A DNA stretch of 64,000 nt from Chryseobacterium herbae (GCF_025154075.1 NZ_JAOAMU010000006.1:124001-188000); one strand, 5' to 3'; positions 42,095-50,622 are shown, numbered from the stretch's first letter. Notes: a model not told the origin generated them from the letters alone. Program-made: numbers and translations.

Positions 42095-43996
42095 ATGAAA
42101 AAACTTCTACTACCTATTATTTTAATCTCTTCATTTGTTTCCGCCCAGATTCCGGCGGGATATTATGACGGAGCAGTAGGACTTACGGGCTACGCCCTGA
42201 AGTCTAAGTTGCATGATATTATTGCTGAAAAGAATGTCAATTGGCACTATGGCGATTTGCAGGAATATTATAAACAGACAGATTTAGATGTTTATTATGA
42301 TCATAATAACACCAACAATCCTTCCAATGGGAACTATATATTATTGGATATTTACTCAGAAATTCCGGGTGGAGCAGATTCGTATGAGTATAATTCCACA
42401 CAATTGCAGGGATCTGGTTCCATTACAGGCGAAGGGCTGGCGTGGAACCGGGAGCATATGGTTCCCCAAAGTACATTCAGTACAGGAAGCATCAGTAATT
42501 ATCCTATGTATTCTGATCTGTTTTATGTAGTACCGGTTGATGCATGGATCAATCAGAGAAGGTCCAATTACCCTTATGGTGTAGCGGGATCAACAGTTTA
42601 TTATAATTTTACGAATGGTTCAAAGATAGCCAACGATGCGACTCCGGGTTTGGCGTATACAGGACGTGTTTATGAACCAATCAATGAATTTAAAGGAGAT
42701 GTTGCCAGAGCATTACTGTATTTTGCGGTAAGATATGAAGGAAAGCTGAACGGTTTTAATCATAATGCAGGAACCACTCCGGCCAATGACGAATCCCAGT
42801 TCGATGGAACGGAAGAACGTGCCTTTGAACCCGCTTATATTACGATGTTAAAACAATGGAATGCTTTGGATCCTGTTTCACAAAGGGAAATAGACAGAAA
42901 TAATGCGGTGTACAGTATTCAGAAAAATAGAAATCCATTTATTGATAACCCGGGTTGGGTTGATTCAATCTGGTCTGAAGCACCCGATACAACGGCACCT
43001 TCTGCACCGATAAACCTGTCGGTGGCTCAACAGAATGCCAATTTTGTCAATTTAAGCTGGACTCCAAGCACAGATACGGATGTTTTAGGATACAAAATTT
43101 ATATGAATGGTGCTGCAACGCCTATTGCTACGACCAAAAGCCCCAATATCACCATTGATCGGCTGACTCCATCAACAACTTATACTTTTACCGTAAAATC
43201 CTATGATAAGGGATATCTGGAATCTCCAATGAGTAACGTCGCAACGGCAGCCACCATTGCTTCAGACGGTTTCTCAAAGGATTTAATGATTACCAAATAT
43301 ATTGAAGGAAGTGGCAATAATAAAGCTATAGAAATTACCAATAAAACAGGACATGAAGTTAATCTGAATAATTACAATCTGAATATTCAGTTTAGCAGTG
43401 GAACCAGTTATTATTTCTCAGATAGTTTTCAGCTTGAGGGTAAAATTGCCAATAATCAAACATTTGTCGTTTTAAATCCCAACGCTGCATTCACGTGTTA
43501 TACTAATTCACAAGCTAAATTTGTTACGGCTTCTACTCCTATGACGTATACAGGAAGTCAATATGTAGAATTGGCCTATAAGGGTTTTGGTACTGTAGAT
43601 GGAGTCGGTGTGAAAAGTACGGCGAATGCAAATGGTAATATTTCTCTTTACAGAAAAAGCACAGTCAACCAGCCGACAAGCACATTTACTTTAAGTGAAT
43701 GGGATTCTTATGCTATAAACTACTGCCAGAATCTTGGGGGAACTTTATCTACGACTGATCTTATCACTTCAAACAAAGAATTTAAGATTTATCCGAACCC
43801 GGTTCATGATGATCTTTTTGTAAGCGGAGAAACTCAGGATATTAAAATGGCTCAGGTACTGGATGTTTCAGGAAAAGTGATTTATACGGAGAAGGATCCG
43901 TTCAGAAACAAGAAGAATATTTCTCTTCAGAATCTTTCTACCGGTTTCTATTTTTTAAAGCTTGATGAAAAAGTGTATCAGTTTATTAAAAAATAA
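42095..43996 (+). CDS. Secreted endonuclease I family nuclease with FN3 and T9SS domains
   Basis: The 633-residue product has a signal peptide (1-17, SFVSAQ), an EndA/NucM-type nuclease domain (about 20-285) with the metal-binding finger WNREHMVPQSTF near residue 128 and RNAVYSIQKNRNPFIDNP, a fibronectin III module (about 300-388), a lamin-tail-like beta domain (about 395-545, LMITKYIEGSGNNKAIEI) and a T9SS domain (KIYPNPVHDDLFV to YQFIKK). It should digest extracellular DNA or RNA for phosphate or nucleoside supply. Single gene. Confidence 0.9.
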   Translation: MKKLLLPIILISSFVSAQIPAGYYDGAVGLTGYALKSKLHDIIAEKNVNWHYGDLQEYYKQTDLDVYYDHNNTNNPSNGNYILLDIYSEIPGGADSYEYNSTQLQGSGSITGEGLAWNREHMVPQSTFSTGSISNYPMYSDLFYVVPVDAWINQRRSNYPYGVAGSTVYYNFTNGSKIANDATPGLAYTGRVYEPINEFKGDVARALLYFAVRYEGKLNGFNHNAGTTPANDESQFDGTEERAFEPAYITMLKQWNALDPVSQREIDRNNAVYSIQKNRNPFIDNPGWVDSIWSEAPDTTAPSAPINLSVAQQNANFVNLSWTPSTDTDVLGYKIYMNGAATPIATTKSPNITIDRLTPSTTYTFTVKSYDKGYLESPMSNVATAATIASDGFSKDLMITKYIEGSGNNKAIEITNKTGHEVNLNNYNLNIQFSSGTSYYFSDSFQLEGKIANNQTFVVLNPNAAFTCYTNSQAKFVTASTPMTYTGSQYVELAYKGFGTVDGVGVKSTANANGNISLYRKSTVNQPTSTFTLSEWDSYAINYCQNLGGTLSTTDLITSNKEFKIYPNPVHDDLFVSGETQDIKMAQVLDVSGKVIYTEKDPFRNKKNISLQNLSTGFYFLKLDEKVYQFIKK

Positions 43997-44012
43997 AAAA
44001 TATACCTAACAG

Positions 44013-44037
44013 TCATTGCAAACGGAGCAAAGCAATC
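44013..44037 (+). repeat. Degenerate palindromic repeat (GTCATTGC...GCAATC type)
   Basis: GTCATTGC, then about nine purine-rich bases, then AAGCAATC. ATTGC/GCAAT arms form a short hairpin. It resembles a palindromic repeat seen between genes in many bacterial genomes. Confidence 0.4.
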
Positions 44038-44132
44038 TTACATATAATGGCAATTAATTTTTATTCATTTCGCTAAAAAGCTTATAAACAATACATAATT
44101 GATATAAGCAGATTCACTAATAATCAATATCT

Positions 44133-44150
44133 ATAAGTGTTTCTGCTTAT
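44133..44150 (+). promoter_or_regulatory. Operator-like site A upstream of the SatD gene
   Basis: ATAAGTGTTTCTGCTTAT. It shares ATAAGT-N5-TGCTTAT with site B, 29 bases further on. Arms ATAAG/CTTAT are an inverted repeat. Confidence 0.65.
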
Positions 44151-44161
44151 ATTTTTTATTT

Positions 44162-44179
44162 ATAAGTAATTATGCTTAT
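44162..44179 (+). promoter_or_regulatory. Operator-like site B overlapping the SatD promoter
   Basis: ATAAGTAATTATGCTTAT. Same pattern as site A. Its last three bases are also the first bases of the -7 element at 44177, so a bound protein would block RNA polymerase. Confidence 0.65.
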
Positions 44180-44184
44180 ATTTG
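44177..44184 (+). promoter_or_regulatory. -7 promoter element of SatD-DUF3307 (leaderless start likely)
   Basis: TATATTTG ends only four bases before the ATG at 44189. Transcription starting 5-7 bases downstream would begin at or beside the start codon. Confidence 0.6.
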
Positions 44185-44188
44185 CATA

Positions 44189-44794
44189 ATGATAGCGGTC
44201 ATAACCGGTGATATTATAAATTCACAGCATGCAGACACGGAAGTTTGGATCACCAGACTCAAGAATCTCCTGGAAAACTGGGGAAGTTCACCGCTCGCAT
44301 GGGAAATCTACAGAGGAGACGAGTTCCAGTTTAAGTGTAGCATTGATGAAGTGTTCTGGCGTTTTCTAGCCATAAAGTCTCTCATAAGAAGTCAGGAAAA
44401 TTTAGATGTAAGAATTGCTATAGGCATTGGTGAAGAGAATTTTTCCTCTGAAAAAATCACAGAATCCAATGGAACGGCTTATGTACATTCCGGACGACTG
44501 CTCAACGACCTTAAAAGCGACGGACACACCGTTTCTATAAAAACCTCCAACGAAGCCGTAGACCGGGATTTAAACATCCTCCTGAAATGGTCTTCCAAAG
44601 ATTTCGACAGCTGGACGGTAGCCACGGCAGAGATCATTCACGAAATGATCATGAACCAGGATATCACACAGGAAGATCTCGCCAAGAAATTTGCCATCTC
44701 ACAGTCCTCCGTAAGTCAGAGGCTGAAACGCGCCAACTACGAACTTATCGTAGAAACTAATCAATATTTTAGAAAGAAAATCTCAGAACTGTAA
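44189..44794 (+). CDS. SatD family protein with C-terminal helix-turn-helix
   Basis: The 201-residue product begins MIAVITGDIINSQ and continues with WEIYRGDEFQFKC and VRIAIGIGEE, as in SatD-family proteins. The C-terminus (about 150-185) is a helix-turn-helix: ITQEDLAKKFAISQSSVSQRL. The family's biochemical role is unclear. Presence of a DNA-binding domain plus two matching palindromic sites at its own promoter suggests autoregulation. DUF3307 follows two bases after the stop, a pairing I know from other Bacteroidota. Confidence 0.82.
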   Translation: MIAVITGDIINSQHADTEVWITRLKNLLENWGSSPLAWEIYRGDEFQFKCSIDEVFWRFLAIKSLIRSQENLDVRIAIGIGEENFSSEKITESNGTAYVHSGRLLNDLKSDGHTVSIKTSNEAVDRDLNILLKWSSKDFDSWTVATAEIIHEMIMNQDITQEDLAKKFAISQSSVSQRLKRANYELIVETNQYFRKKISEL

Positions 44795-44796
44795 GC

Positions 44797-45492
44797 ATGA
44801 TCTTTACTAAACTCATATTGGCACATCTATTCGGAGATTTTATTCTTCAGCCAGATTCTTGGGTTGCAGATAAGGAACGCCGTAAGCTGAAAAGCCCGTA
44901 TTTGTACCTGCATGTTCTGATCCATACTGTTTTAAGTTTTATTTTCCTCTGGAACGCAGATCTGTGGTGGGTTTCCATTTTGGTTGGGATCACGCATCTT
45001 ATCATTGATGCTTCAAAACTGATCTTTCAAAACGTAAAGAATAAGAAAAGATGGTTTTTCATTGACCAGATGCTGCATATTCTTGTGATTCTGGGAATTT
45101 CATTTTATTTCAAAGAATTCAATTTTGATTTTCTGAGCAATCAGGAAACTTTAAAAATAGCGATGGCAGCATTGTTTCTGTCAACACCTGCCTCCATTTT
45201 TATTAAAATATTATTGTCTTCATGGACACCGGTTCCGGAAACGCAAAGCAGTTTGCAGACCGAATCGCTGTCGAGTGCAGGAAAATATATTGGAATTTTA
45301 GAACGTCTTCTGGTTTTCACTTTTATTATGGTGAACCACTGGGAAGGCGTAGGTTTTATGGTGGCTGCCAAATCGGTTTTCAGATTCAGTGATCTGGCGC
45401 AGGCTAAACAGAGAAAACTCACGGAATATGTACTGATCGGAACGTTGTTGAGTTTCGGATTGGCTGTATTAACAGGAATTTTAATAAAGTAA
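44797..45492 (+). CDS. DUF3307 integral membrane protein
   Basis: The 231-residue product starts MIFTKLILAHLFGDFILQPDSWVADKE, where HLFGDFxLQ is the DUF3307 hallmark. About five hydrophobic segments are visible (about 1-15, 40-60, 85-105, 125-150, 205-230). It is probably an inner-membrane protein. Function unknown; co-transcribed with SatD. purC begins 33 bases later and may be read through. Confidence 0.82.
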   Translation: MIFTKLILAHLFGDFILQPDSWVADKERRKLKSPYLYLHVLIHTVLSFIFLWNADLWWVSILVGITHLIIDASKLIFQNVKNKKRWFFIDQMLHILVILGISFYFKEFNFDFLSNQETLKIAMAALFLSTPASIFIKILLSSWTPVPETQSSLQTESLSSAGKYIGILERLLVFTFIMVNHWEGVGFMVAAKSVFRFSDLAQAKQRKLTEYVLIGTLLSFGLAVLTGILIK

Positions 45493-45525
45493 TATAAAAT
45501 AAATCTAACTAATAAGAATTTAGAA

Positions 45526-46245
45526 ATGGAAAAGAAAGAAATGTTGTACGAAGGTAAAGCAAAACAGGTATTTGCTACCGATAATCCTAATGAAGTAGTG
45601 GTACGTTTTAAAGACGACGCTACAGCATTTAACGCTCAAAAAAGAGGGTCTGTTGATTTGAAAGGCGAAATGAACAACGCGATCACCACTCTGATTTTTG
45701 AATACTTAAATGAAAAAGGGATTAAAACTCATTTCATCAAACAATTAGACGAGAGAGAGCAGCTGGTAAAAAAAGTATCCATCATTCCATTGGAAATGGT
45801 GGTAAGAAATTACTCTGCAGGAAGTATGGCTCAGAGATTAGGAGTGGAAGAAGGAATTAAATCTCCGGTGACCATCTTCGATATCTGCTACAAAAAAGAC
45901 GAGTTGGGAGATCCGCTTATCAACGATCACCATGCCGTTTTCTTAGGAGCAGCAACTTATGAGGAATTGGATGAAATGTATGAGCTTACTTCTGATATCA
46001 ACGAAATCCTGATCGATCTTTTTGATAAAATGAACATCATCCTGGTTGATTTCAAAATTGAATTAGGAAAAACTGCAGACGGGGAAATTATCCTTGCTGA
46101 CGAAATTTCTCCTGATACATGCAGACTTTGGGATAAAGATACCATGAAGAAACTGGATAAAGACAGATTCAGAAGAGATCTTGGAGAAGTGACGGAAGCT
46201 TACGTAGAGATCTACAACCGACTGAAAAATTTACTTGGTAAGTAA
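45526..46245 (+). CDS. purC: SAICAR synthetase (phosphoribosylaminoimidazole-succinocarboxamide synthase)
   Basis: Ligates aspartate to CAIR with ATP in purine synthesis. The 239 residues are family length. Signatures: YEGKAKQVF (ATP loop), KDDATAFNAQKR, VVRNYSAGSMAQRLG, LVDFKIELG and ILADEISPDTCRLWD. Cytosolic. Followed by a repeat-bounded four-helix-bundle gene and then purF. Confidence 0.96.
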   Translation: MEKKEMLYEGKAKQVFATDNPNEVVVRFKDDATAFNAQKRGSVDLKGEMNNAITTLIFEYLNEKGIKTHFIKQLDEREQLVKKVSIIPLEMVVRNYSAGSMAQRLGVEEGIKSPVTIFDICYKKDELGDPLINDHHAVFLGAATYEELDEMYELTSDINEILIDLFDKMNIILVDFKIELGKTADGEIILADEISPDTCRLWDKDTMKKLDKDRFRRDLGEVTEAYVEIYNRLKNLLGK

Positions 46246-46250
46246 ATTGG

Positions 46251-46280
46251 AGAAGTTAGAAGTTAGATATTAGAAATTAG
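46251..46280 (+). repeat. Left inverted repeat of the four-helix-bundle cassette
   Basis: Contains TTAGAAGTTAGATATTAG followed by AAATTAG. The reverse complement occurs at 46658-46694 on the other side of the gene. Confidence 0.65.
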
Positions 46281-46281
46281 T

Positions 46282-46641
46282 ATGAAATCGCACCGGATAG
46301 AAGATTTGAAGGTCTGGAAGAAATCGATGGCTTTGGTAAAAGAAGTTTATTTGGTTTCTGCAGAACTGCCAGTTGAAGAAAAATTTGGCTTACTTTCTCA
46401 AATAAGAAGATGTGCCGTTTCAATACCCTCTAATATTGCTGAAGGAGCTGGAAGAAATAATAAAAATGAGTTCTATCAATTTCTTGGAATTGCATTTGGT
46501 TCTACCTATGAACTGCAAACCCAATTACAGTTATTAATAGATCTGGGTTTTATTTCTGAAGCTAAAGTAGTACCTTTAAAAGAACTTTTAGCTGAAATTC
46601 AGAAGATGATATACTCATTAAAAGAAAGTTTAAAATTATAA
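46282..46641 (+). CDS. Four-helix bundle protein (S23 / 23S rRNA intervening-sequence type)
   Basis: The 119-residue product has family marks: FGLLSQIRRCAVSIPSNIAEGAGR near residues 35-58 and EFYQFLGIAFGSTYELQTQL. Such proteins are encoded within 23S rRNA insertions in Leptospira and Coxiella and as stand-alone genes in Bacteroidota; no function is established. It is placed between purC and purF and bounded by 25-30-base inverted repeats, with one repeat ending directly at its ATG, which suggests a mobile or once-mobile cassette. Confidence 0.85.
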   Translation: MKSHRIEDLKVWKKSMALVKEVYLVSAELPVEEKFGLLSQIRRCAVSIPSNIAEGAGRNNKNEFYQFLGIAFGSTYELQTQLQLLIDLGFISEAKVVPLKELLAEIQKMIYSLKESLKL

Positions 46642-46657
46642 TTGAAGTTGACTTAGA

Positions 46658-46694
46658 CTAATTTCTAACATCTAATATCTAACTTCTAATTTAG
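46658..46694 (-). repeat. Right inverted repeat of the four-helix-bundle cassette
   Basis: CTAATTTCTAACATC then TAATATCTAACTTCTAA. Its reverse complement shares an 18-base core with 46251-46280. Confidence 0.65.
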
Positions 46695-46705
46695 AAAAAA
46701 TAGAA

Positions 46706-48205
46706 ATGAAAAGTTTAGACATTCATAAAAGTGAATATTTAAAACAGTTTAAAGGCCAGACCTACGGGAGGAATCTTTTCAGAACGCAGGAAGAAGAAAG
46801 ACTGGATGCTCCCAATGAGGAGTGCGGAATCTTCGGACTGTATTCTGACAATGATCTCGATACGTTTTCGCTTTCACAGTTCGGCCTTTTTGCCCTCCAG
46901 CACAGAGGACAGGAAGCGTGTGGTATTTCCGTTTTAAAAGATGGAAGAATCACCAACATGAAAGATGAAGGACTGGTTTTAGACGTTTATAAAGAAATTC
47001 AGGAACCTGAGGCTTTTATGGGAAATTCTGCAATCGGGCATACCCGTTATACCACTGCAGGAGACAAAAAGAAGTATAATTTCCAGCCGTTCTTCGCGAA
47101 AAACGAGTACGACCAGATTATTCTTTCTATAGCGCATAATGGTAACCTTACCAATGCGAGAGAATTAAAAAATGAACTGGAAGCTGAAGGCGTTGTCTTC
47201 AGGGCTACTTCCGATTCTGAGGTTATTTTAAGATTGATCCAGAAAAATCTTGATTTAGGACTTCGTGGAGCCATCAAAGCCACCATGGAGAAAATTGAAG
47301 GCGCTTATTCCGTAGTAGGGATGACGAGAAATAAATTCTTTGCATTCAGAGATTTCAACGGAATCCGTCCATTGGTTTTAGGTGCTGTTAACGAAAATAC
47401 TTACGTTGTGGCTTCTGAATCTGTGGCTTTGGATGCAGTAGGCGCCCAGTATGTACGTGATATCCTTCCGGGAGAGATCATTTATACCAACGAAAATGAG
47501 CCTGGAAAACTTCAGTCTTATATGGTGAATGAAGCAAGAGGGAAGCAGAGAATCTGTTCTTTTGAATACATCTACTTCGCAAGACCTGACTCTACGCTGG
47601 AAAATATCAATGTATATGAAATCAGAGAAAAGTCCGGGGAAAAGATCTGGGAGCAGGCACCTGTAGAAGCTGATATCGTGATCGGGGTTCCTGATTCGGG
47701 AGTTCCGGCTGCCATAGGGTTCTCAAAAGCCTCCGGAATACCTTTCCGTCCGGTTCTGATCAAAAACAGATACATCGGAAGAAGTTTCATTGTTCCGACT
47801 CAGGAAATGAGAGAAAGGGTAGTGAATCTTAAGCTTAACCCGATTATTTCAGAGATCAAGGATAAAAGAGTAGTGATCATCGACGATTCTATCGTAAGAG
47901 GAACTACTTCCAAAAGATTGGTGAAAATACTAAAGGATGCAGGCGTAAAAGAGATCCACTTCAGAAGTGTTTCTCCACCTATTATTGCTCCGTGCTACTT
48001 AGGAATCGATACTCCTTCAAAAGATGATTTGATTTCAGCCAACATGACCACCGAAGAGCTTAGAGATTATCTGGGTGTAGACTCTTTAGAGTTCTTAAGC
48101 ACAGAAAACCTGAAAGAAATTTTAGGATCTTCCAACCACTGTTTCGGATGTTTCACAGAAGAATACCCTGTAGAAAAAGGAGAGGAGGTAGAATTATTTA
48201 ATTAA
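46706..48205 (+). CDS. purF: Amidophosphoribosyltransferase
   Basis: First committed enzyme of purine synthesis: PRPP plus glutamine to phosphoribosylamine. The N-terminal nucleophile glutaminase has Cys40 in EECGIFGLYSD with QHRGQEACGI, so about 39 residues precede the catalytic Cys and must be cleaved or tolerated; B. subtilis has an 11-residue propeptide. The C-terminal PRTase domain has VVIIDDSIVRGTTS (PRPP loop). Late cysteines in SSNHCFGCF may bind an iron-sulphur cluster as in Bacillus. 499 residues. Followed by a terminator. Confidence 0.96.
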   Translation: MKSLDIHKSEYLKQFKGQTYGRNLFRTQEEERLDAPNEECGIFGLYSDNDLDTFSLSQFGLFALQHRGQEACGISVLKDGRITNMKDEGLVLDVYKEIQEPEAFMGNSAIGHTRYTTAGDKKKYNFQPFFAKNEYDQIILSIAHNGNLTNARELKNELEAEGVVFRATSDSEVILRLIQKNLDLGLRGAIKATMEKIEGAYSVVGMTRNKFFAFRDFNGIRPLVLGAVNENTYVVASESVALDAVGAQYVRDILPGEIIYTNENEPGKLQSYMVNEARGKQRICSFEYIYFARPDSTLENINVYEIREKSGEKIWEQAPVEADIVIGVPDSGVPAAIGFSKASGIPFRPVLIKNRYIGRSFIVPTQEMRERVVNLKLNPIISEIKDKRVVIIDDSIVRGTTSKRLVKILKDAGVKEIHFRSVSPPIIAPCYLGIDTPSKDDLISANMTTEELRDYLGVDSLEFLSTENLKEILGSSNHCFGCFTEEYPVEKGEEVELFN

Positions 48206-48225
48206 TATTCTACCATTCAAAATAA

Positions 48226-48260
48226 AAGAAGGAGCCAGGCATTGAGTCTGGCTTCTTTTT
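48226..48260 (+). terminator. Intrinsic terminator after purF
   Basis: AGAAGGAGCCAG pairs with CTGGCTTCTT (one bulge) and is followed by a T run. Confidence 0.75.
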
Positions 48261-48320
48261 GTTCTTATAAATGTATCAAAAGCTTAATATTCCTTTATTA
48301 TACAGTACATGGGCAAATTC

Positions 48321-48328
48321 TAAATTTG
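48321..48328 (+). promoter_or_regulatory. -7 promoter element of the glycerophosphodiesterase gene
   Basis: TAAATTTG is an exact match 21 bases before ATG 48349. It argues against the upstream ATG at 48271. Confidence 0.55.
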
Positions 48329-48348
48329 TTCTCTTAAACTGTAGCGAA

Positions 48349-49296
48349 ATGAAGAACGTATTTTTAACGGGTGCTTTTCTGGTATTGGCCCAATGGTATT
48401 CCTCTCAGTCTTTCGATAATCAGGCGCATCGCGGAGGAAAGTCCTTATATCCCGAAAATACAATTCCGGCCATGAAGAATGCCCTGAAAATGAATGTGAC
48501 GACGCTGGAAATGGACCTTGCGATCACGAAAGACAAAAAAGTAATCCTTTCCCATGATGCTTTCCTTTCCCCTGAATTAATAACAAAACCTGATGGAACC
48601 TATATTCCTAAAGACTCAGGGTTTTACTATAAAATTTATGATATGTCCTATGCAAAGATTCAAACCTTTGATGTAGGCTCAAAGAAACTTGACCGCTATC
48701 CTGACCAGAAGAAGATGAAGGTTCAGAAGCCGCTCTTCGCAGATGTAATAGATGCCTGTGAGGCTTATTCCCGTGAACTGAAAAGACCCTTGCCTTTTTA
48801 TAATATAGAAACTAAAACACGTCCGTTTTCTGACAACATATTTCATCCGGAACCTAAGGAATTTGTAAAGCTGATGATGGAAATTATTGTCAAAAAAGGT
48901 ATTCAGGACCGGGTAATTATTCAGTCGTTTGACCCCAGAACACTGGAAATCATTCATAAGGAATATCCTAAGATCATGACTGCTTTACTGGTAGAAAAAG
49001 TGGATGATAAAAAGATAGTTCAACAGCAGGCTCATTTCGAAAATATACCCACCGAAAAATTCAAAGAATATCCGAATCATTTGAATGGTGTAGCCGGAGA
49101 TATGAAATTTCTAAGTTTTACCCCAACTATTTACAGTCCTGATCACACCCTCGTTACTTCAAAATTGGTACAGGAATGCCATGCATTGGGTATGAAAGTG
49201 ATCCCATGGACCGTCAACACGAAAGAAAGATTAAAAGAATTAAAAGATATGGGAATAGACGGTGTAATCAGCGATGATCCGAGAATATTTGAATAA
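48349..49296 (+). CDS. Exported glycerophosphodiester phosphodiesterase
   Basis: From ATG 48349 the product is 315 residues with a signal peptide (MKNVFLTGAFLVLAQWYSSQ). The GDPD TIM barrel has HRGGKSLYPENTIPAMKNAL in parts, catalytic His in AHRG, LEMDLAITKDKKVILSHD (metal ligands E and D, second His) and PWTVNTKERLKELKDMGIDGVISDDP near the end. It hydrolyses deacylated phospholipids to glycerol-3-phosphate in the periplasm. Earlier ATG 48271 lies upstream of the promoter element. Confidence 0.9.
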   Translation: MKNVFLTGAFLVLAQWYSSQSFDNQAHRGGKSLYPENTIPAMKNALKMNVTTLEMDLAITKDKKVILSHDAFLSPELITKPDGTYIPKDSGFYYKIYDMSYAKIQTFDVGSKKLDRYPDQKKMKVQKPLFADVIDACEAYSRELKRPLPFYNIETKTRPFSDNIFHPEPKEFVKLMMEIIVKKGIQDRVIIQSFDPRTLEIIHKEYPKIMTALLVEKVDDKKIVQQQAHFENIPTEKFKEYPNHLNGVAGDMKFLSFTPTIYSPDHTLVTSKLVQECHALGMKVIPWTVNTKERLKELKDMGIDGVISDDPRIFE

Positions 49297-49306
49297 CCGG
49301 TAAAGA

Positions 49307-49405
49307 GGTTTGAGAGTTTGAGCGTTTTAGAGCTAGAGTGTTTCAGGATGCGAGGTACGGGTTTGAGAGTGGGAGTGTTTTAGGGTTTGAGCGTTTCAAG
49401 ATACG
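49307..49405. repeat. Degenerate direct repeats
   Basis: The gap holds loose repeats of GTTTGAGAGT and GTTTGAGCGTTT(T/C)A, with GGTACGGGTTTGAGAG in the middle. The units are too variable and short for a CRISPR array. Confidence 0.45.
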
Positions 49406-49448
49406 TAAATCCAATACATCGAAAAGCATTCAAAGAGTGACAAATATC

Positions 49449-49474
49449 TGGTGGCTGAGGCACTCGAAGCCACC
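49449..49474 (+). repeat. Palindromic intergenic repeat, copy 4
   Basis: TGGTGGCTGAGG, then CA, then CTCGAAGCCACC. Same family as the three copies at 24.8-25.0 kb. Confidence 0.75.
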
Positions 49475-49487
49475 AGAGCCAAAAAAC

Positions 49488-49523
49488 GAAAGTCCGGACT
49501 TAAAAAAATTAAATCCGGGCTTT
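49488..49523 (-). terminator. Intrinsic terminator after outer-membrane barrel 1
   Basis: AAAGTCCGGA pairs with TCCGGGCTTT (one G-U) around an AT loop; T run on the minus strand. Confidence 0.75.
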
Positions 49524-49553
49524 ACTATAGGTTAAATAATTGATTGTCTCTTA

Positions 49554-50261
49554 TTAGAACTTGTAATTCAGACCTAACTGAAACGCTCTGTGGTTCAATG
49601 GTTCTGTACCTTCAGGCTTTTGGTTTCTCATATCCGTAAGACTGTTGATGTATCTTGCGTTGATCCCCAGGTTTTGAGTAACATCATATCCAAGACCTAA
49701 ACCTAAACCTAGGTTAAACTTGTTAACGTTATCTTTGTTAATGTCTTCAGAGTTAGATACAGACTGAGTTGTGGTAACACCACCTGTTGTCGTAGAAATC
49801 GTGCTGTCTCCGGAGTTTTTCCCGTTGATGAAATAGCTGAATTCAGGACCTGCCTCTACATAAAATCTTTCAGTAGGTCTCATTTGTACCATTAAAGGAA
49901 CTGAAATATAGTTCATGGTAGTTTTGTATTCGCTCTTCGTTTTAACGTTCGTAGCACCCGTAGTTACATCCGTAGATGAGATCACGCTTCTTGCTCCTAA
50001 CTGATTGTATAAAACCTCTGGTTGTAAGCTGAATTTTTGAGAAATTGGAATATTAACTAAAACCCCAGCATGGAATCCGACTTTCTGGTTATTTAGGCTT
50101 AATTTCTGCTCACTGAAGTAAGAAGAGTTTCCCCCTGCTTTGATACCAAATCTGATCGGTTGTTTTTCTTTTTTGATGGGTTCCGGAGTTACTGTTTTTG
50201 TTTCTTGAGCAAATGTCATCATGCCAGCAGTAACTGCCAACCCTAGAAATAACTTCTTCAT
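49554..50261 (-). CDS. Outer-membrane beta-barrel protein (barrel 1 of 4)
   Basis: From ATG 50261 the product is 235 residues with signal peptide MKKLFLGLAVTAGMMTFAQ. The rest is an eight-strand type small barrel of the porin-family/PorT-like class: KFSLQPEVLYNQLGARS, MNYISVPLMVQMRPTERFYVEAGPEFSYFI, GLGLGLGYDVTQNLGINARY and a terminal aromatic strand ending FQLGLNYKF, the signal for BAM insertion. Cargo unknown. Longest periplasmic tail of the four. A near-perfect sigma-54-type promoter lies upstream at 50327-50343. Confidence 0.85.
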   Translation of the reverse strand: MKKLFLGLAVTAGMMTFAQETKTVTPEPIKKEKQPIRFGIKAGGNSSYFSEQKLSLNNQKVGFHAGVLVNIPISQKFSLQPEVLYNQLGARSVISSTDVTTGATNVKTKSEYKTTMNYISVPLMVQMRPTERFYVEAGPEFSYFINGKNSGDSTISTTTGGVTTTQSVSNSEDINKDNVNKFNLGLGLGLGYDVTQNLGINARYINSLTDMRNQKPEGTEPLNHRAFQLGLNYKF

Positions 50262-50326
50262 AATTTTATTTTTTAATTTTACTGTTGTACTTCGTGTCTG
50301 GTTTTTCAATCAGACTTGAATTATTT

Positions 50327-50343
50327 TGCAAAATGCTTGCCAA
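50327..50343 (-). promoter_or_regulatory. Sigma-54-like -24/-12 promoter of barrel 1
   Basis: On the minus strand it reads TTGGCAAGCATTTTGCA. Against the consensus TTGGCACGnnnnTTGCW it differs at one of 13 defined positions. The implied transcript starts about 55 bases before ATG 50261. Confidence 0.6.
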
Positions 50344-50569
50344 ACTCGGAAAACCCTTACCTGAAGGGCTTTTGTGAAGGTTTTCCGGATTCTGTTTTCC
50401 GCTGTTTTAACGAAATTTTATGAAAAATTATGTTATGGAATTTTGTTTTTTGGAAACGATTTTATACTAAAATGCATTTATGTTGATGATTTAATATAGA
50501 ATTAAACCTGAAAAAATAAGACGAAAGCAGATAAGATAATTGATACCCTTGGCAAAATACATATCCATA

Positions 50570-50602
50570 AAAAATGCCGGATCTCCGAAAAGACCCGACA
50601 TT
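50570..50602 (-). terminator. Intrinsic terminator after barrel 2
   Basis: ATGCCGGATC pairs with GACCCGACAT with wobble pairs; a T run follows on the minus strand. Confidence 0.65.
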
Positions 50603-50622
50603 AACTTGAAAATAATATATCT

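Noticed and set aside
45493..45525. Purine riboswitch or separate promoter before purC
   Set aside because: Only 33 bases separate it from DUF3307 and no conserved aptamer elements or TAnnTTTG were seen.
49307..49405. Repeats considered as a CRISPR array
   Set aside because: Units are short, unequal and not separated by spacers of constant length; no cas genes nearby.
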